Source: Mycoemilia scoparia (taxonomy: Eukaryota > Kickxellomycota > Kickxellomycetes > Kickxellales > Kickxellaceae). From it: a DNA stretch of 18,782 nucleotides. The notes beneath the pieces were generated by a model. It did not search any database, was not told where the DNA came from, and saw only the letters and a list, made by a program, of their open reading frames with translations. The position numbers were made by a program, and so were the translations under genes. The DNA is taken from NCBI GenBank assembly GCA_027575805.1, contig JANBPU010000298.1, positions 1 through 18,782 of the forward strand, given 5' to 3'. Within the stretch, counting starts at the first letter, position 1. Each line of letters opens with the position of its first letter. Positions 17,091-18,782 of this stretch are shown one piece after another.

Positions 17091-17579
17091 TTCAATGTTT
17101 TTGCGAATTAAATCCTGGGTGTGTAGAAAGATTGATGTAGAGATAATAATAGAATAGTTATCAGAGGTGAGATTGTAGTAAGCAACAGGTGTTTGTAAAT
17201 TTATACAAATTATCACAAAAATGTTTAGATGTCAAGTTTATTACTATTGTGTGAATGTATTCAAATAAAAATAACAATGATCTAATATTTTAAACAGTAG
17301 TTATACTATTTTTACTATTATTCCAGCTTCAAACACTTCTTTATGATGTAACTTCACTTTATTTGTTTATTTCAATGGGATCTCTGAACCTTACACTCGA
17401 ACATTCCAAATTAAAGTAAAATTATTTTTCTGGTTGTTGCCGTGTTCCCTCATTTTTTACTAGATATAATCTTTTAAAGTTACAAAGTAATAGATTGGAA
17501 TTTATCCAACTGTTGACTCAGTTTATAAAATATATGGTTTTAAAGCTCGAGTATTGTCAGCTTTTAGGTGATGGCCAGA
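17091..17579. other. Non-coding spacer
   Basis: This AT-rich spacer carries the promoter of the 53-residue gene (minus) and the 3' end of the 123-residue gene (minus). I see no RNA gene, repeat or further ORF in it. If the latter gene is spliced, a second exon could lie here. Confidence 0.4.
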
Positions 17580-17951
17580 TCAAACATTTCCGAAATACTC
17601 ACATAAAATTAAATACCCCGCAACAAACATGATAAATCCCAAACCCAAAAAGAACAAAATCCCAATCAAATTTTGACAGTTGGCGGTAGCACAAATTGCA
17701 TCTTCTGGAGGATAATTATTGAATACAGAAACTTGCATAAAGTCGTCATCATCAACCCAAGTTTGTTGTTGTTGTTGTTGTTGTTGTTGTGGTAGTAGAT
17801 AATTATTAGTAGTGAGGTTTTGGGATCTTGGAATTGTACCGTATTGGAGATATTCTCTAACATCATTATGATCATTACTATTATTGTTAGCTACTAATGA
17901 CCAAGCTAAATGACTTTTTAAGCTACAGAGAGTAGAAGTTGGCGAAGACAT
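17580..17951 (-). CDS. Polyglutamine protein with C-terminal membrane segment (123 aa), unknown function
   Basis: I do not recognise this protein. It has an Asn/Ser-rich N-terminal half, nine glutamines (55-63), an acidic patch (VDDDD, 66-70), a short Pro/Cys stretch (PPEDAICATANC) and one hydrophobic helix at about 94-116 near the C-terminus, followed by seven residues. That suggests a tail-anchored or single-pass protein with its N-terminus in the cytosol. The ATG at 17951 is supported by TTTAAATA 63-70 bp upstream on the minus strand. An alternative is that the end is spliced: GTGAGT (17602-17597) within codons for LCEY is a good 5' splice site, so the last residues may differ and the protein may continue downstream. 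No clear acceptor was identified. Confidence 0.65.
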   Translation of the reverse strand: MSSPTSTLCSLKSHLAWSLVANNNSNDHNDVREYLQYGTIPRSQNLTTNNYLLPQQQQQQQQQTWVDDDDFMQVSVFNNYPPEDAICATANCQNLIGILFFLGLGFIMFVAGYLILCEYFGNV

Positions 17952-18013
17952 TGTAATTTACAACTATGAATATTTTGTGTTTTGGTGTGACGCGATTTGT
18001 AAGCACGAGCCTC

Positions 18014-18021
18014 TATTTAAA
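18014..18021 (-). promoter_or_regulatory. TATA-like box of the polyglutamine protein gene
   Basis: TTTAAATA on the minus strand lies 63-70 bp upstream of the ATG at 17951 and resembles the element before the gene at 200. Confidence 0.35.
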
Positions 18022-18285
18022 TGCTATCCATTTCTTGTCGGAAAACACACCACTTATCTTTGGTAGATTATCTTCTCAAAAGTTATTTGTATCCAAACCA
18101 ATTACGTAATTAGATAGACATTTCCCAAAAGATGTCTCCCATTTGAAAGCACACCAGTGTAGAGCAGTACAGAATTTGCAGTGGTGGTCGAACAAAGACT
18201 GCTGCTATCTGTTTTTGGTTCACACTGTTTTAAATCCTACCTGTAAAAATGATGTGGCTCAACGTAATAAAGGTCATACAAATCA

Positions 18286-18293
18286 GCACGTGA
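18286..18293. promoter_or_regulatory. E-box GCACGTGA, site 1
   Basis: CACGTG is the core bound by fungal bHLH factors such as Cbf1 and Pho4; the reverse complement TCACGTGC fits the Cbf1 preference TCACGTG. An identical octamer recurs at 18411. The site is about 335 bp upstream of the minus-strand gene start at 17951 and may serve that gene or one beyond the window. Confidence 0.45.
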
Positions 18294-18410
18294 TCTCCAC
18301 CACAAAAGTTTAGAAAAAATAATTGGATCTTTGTAAACTTATACTGATCGGTATTATTCGATTGACACAAACACACACACTTGGTTTGATTCCAAAGAAC
18401 ATCAATAAAA

Positions 18411-18418
18411 GCACGTGA
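18411..18418. promoter_or_regulatory. E-box GCACGTGA, site 2
   Basis: This is a second identical octamer in the same orientation, 125 bp from the first. Pairing of the same 8-mer in one intergenic region makes a functional site more likely than a single hit would. Confidence 0.45.
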
Positions 18419-18782
18419 CTTTACTCAAACAAATTTTAAATGTCATACTGACATTTTCAATAGCAGCTGTACCAAGATTAAATTGTGGGCTTAAATGTGC
18501 GCATGGGCATGGTGCGCGTGAACCATGCGTTTCTTTCCCCCATGGTTATTTTTGTGACCCTTTTTAATATTTATTATTGCTACCTGGCTTTTTTGCCAAG
18601 CCATTCTGATATACTGTTGGTAGTGTGTGGTGAACCATAATCTTGCAGCTAGCTAGCACAACTAAAATCGCTAAGGATAATATTTTTTGATATTTGTAAA
18701 CACAGGTATAAAATTCGTTCAATCCCAAGATAACGGCTTATTCGCGCTGTGCTTGACAACAATCAAAGGGTTCTTGTAACTC

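Larger units (their letters stand above)
18022..18782. other. Non-coding right end with palindromes
   Basis: No ORF is supported. Beyond the two E-boxes, 18500-18529 contains overlapping inverted repeats: CGCATGG (18500-18506) with CCATGCG (18523-18529), and GCATGGT (18507-18513) with ACCATGC (18522-18528). This GC-rich patch stands out in AT-rich surroundings. A GTTCAATCC string near 18718 resembles a tRNA B box but has no matching A box or cloverleaf. Confidence 0.4.

Noticed and set aside
18700..18740. tRNA-like B box (GTTCAATCC)
   Set aside because: There is no A box at the right distance and no cloverleaf can be drawn.

Overview
The window is nuclear DNA of a fungus, most likely an intron-poor, AT-rich ascomycete yeast; the lineage is inferred from gene content and not proven. 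Genes stand alone with their own 5' leaders, TATA-like boxes and AATAAA-like 3' ends. The large ORFs run uninterrupted by introns. Protein families are of eukaryotic type with mitochondrial presequences, and a CTG codon falls at a normally hydrophobic position of ISA2, so the standard code fits.

Left part (1-9240): a short gene for a secreted peptide precursor (200-427) is followed by 1.7 kb of non-coding DNA holding two copies of a short terminal-inverted-repeat element. Then come three recognisable genes: ISA2, the mitochondrial Fe-S assembly protein (2094-2828, +); a large acylaminoacyl-peptidase (3080-6271, -) convergent with ISA2; and GCV1, glycine cleavage T-protein (7247-8527, -). All three carry mitochondrial-type N-termini. 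ISA2 and GCV1 can be linked through lipoate: ISA proteins mature the [4Fe-4S] lipoyl synthase, whose product modifies the H-protein that works with GCV1. That link is inference from pathway knowledge, not from the sequence.

Right part (9240-16600): four same-strand genes of 229-236 codons lie at intervals of about 0.9-1.2 kb (10592, 12202, 13939, 15839). They are highly diverged tandem paralogs of a family I do not recognise. They share an all-helical look, a conserved C-terminal helix and two cysteines kept at equivalent places (about residues 46 and 187). The first three have a perfect TATAAATA box 145-200 bp before the ATG and the fourth has a one-base variant. Copies of the inverted-repeat element lie in the spacers between genes 1-2 and 2-3 and, degenerate, upstream of gene 1. 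This array is the best candidate for something undescribed.

End (16900-18782): two small minus-strand genes, a 53-residue protein with a signal-peptide-like N-terminus and a 123-residue polyglutamine protein with a C-terminal membrane segment. They are followed by a non-coding region with two GCACGTGA E-boxes and a CATGG-rich palindrome cluster. No rRNA, tRNA or CRISPR array was found.

Across the window, coding strands shift from C/A-rich at the 5' end to G/T-rich at the 3' end, most visibly in leucine codon choice.
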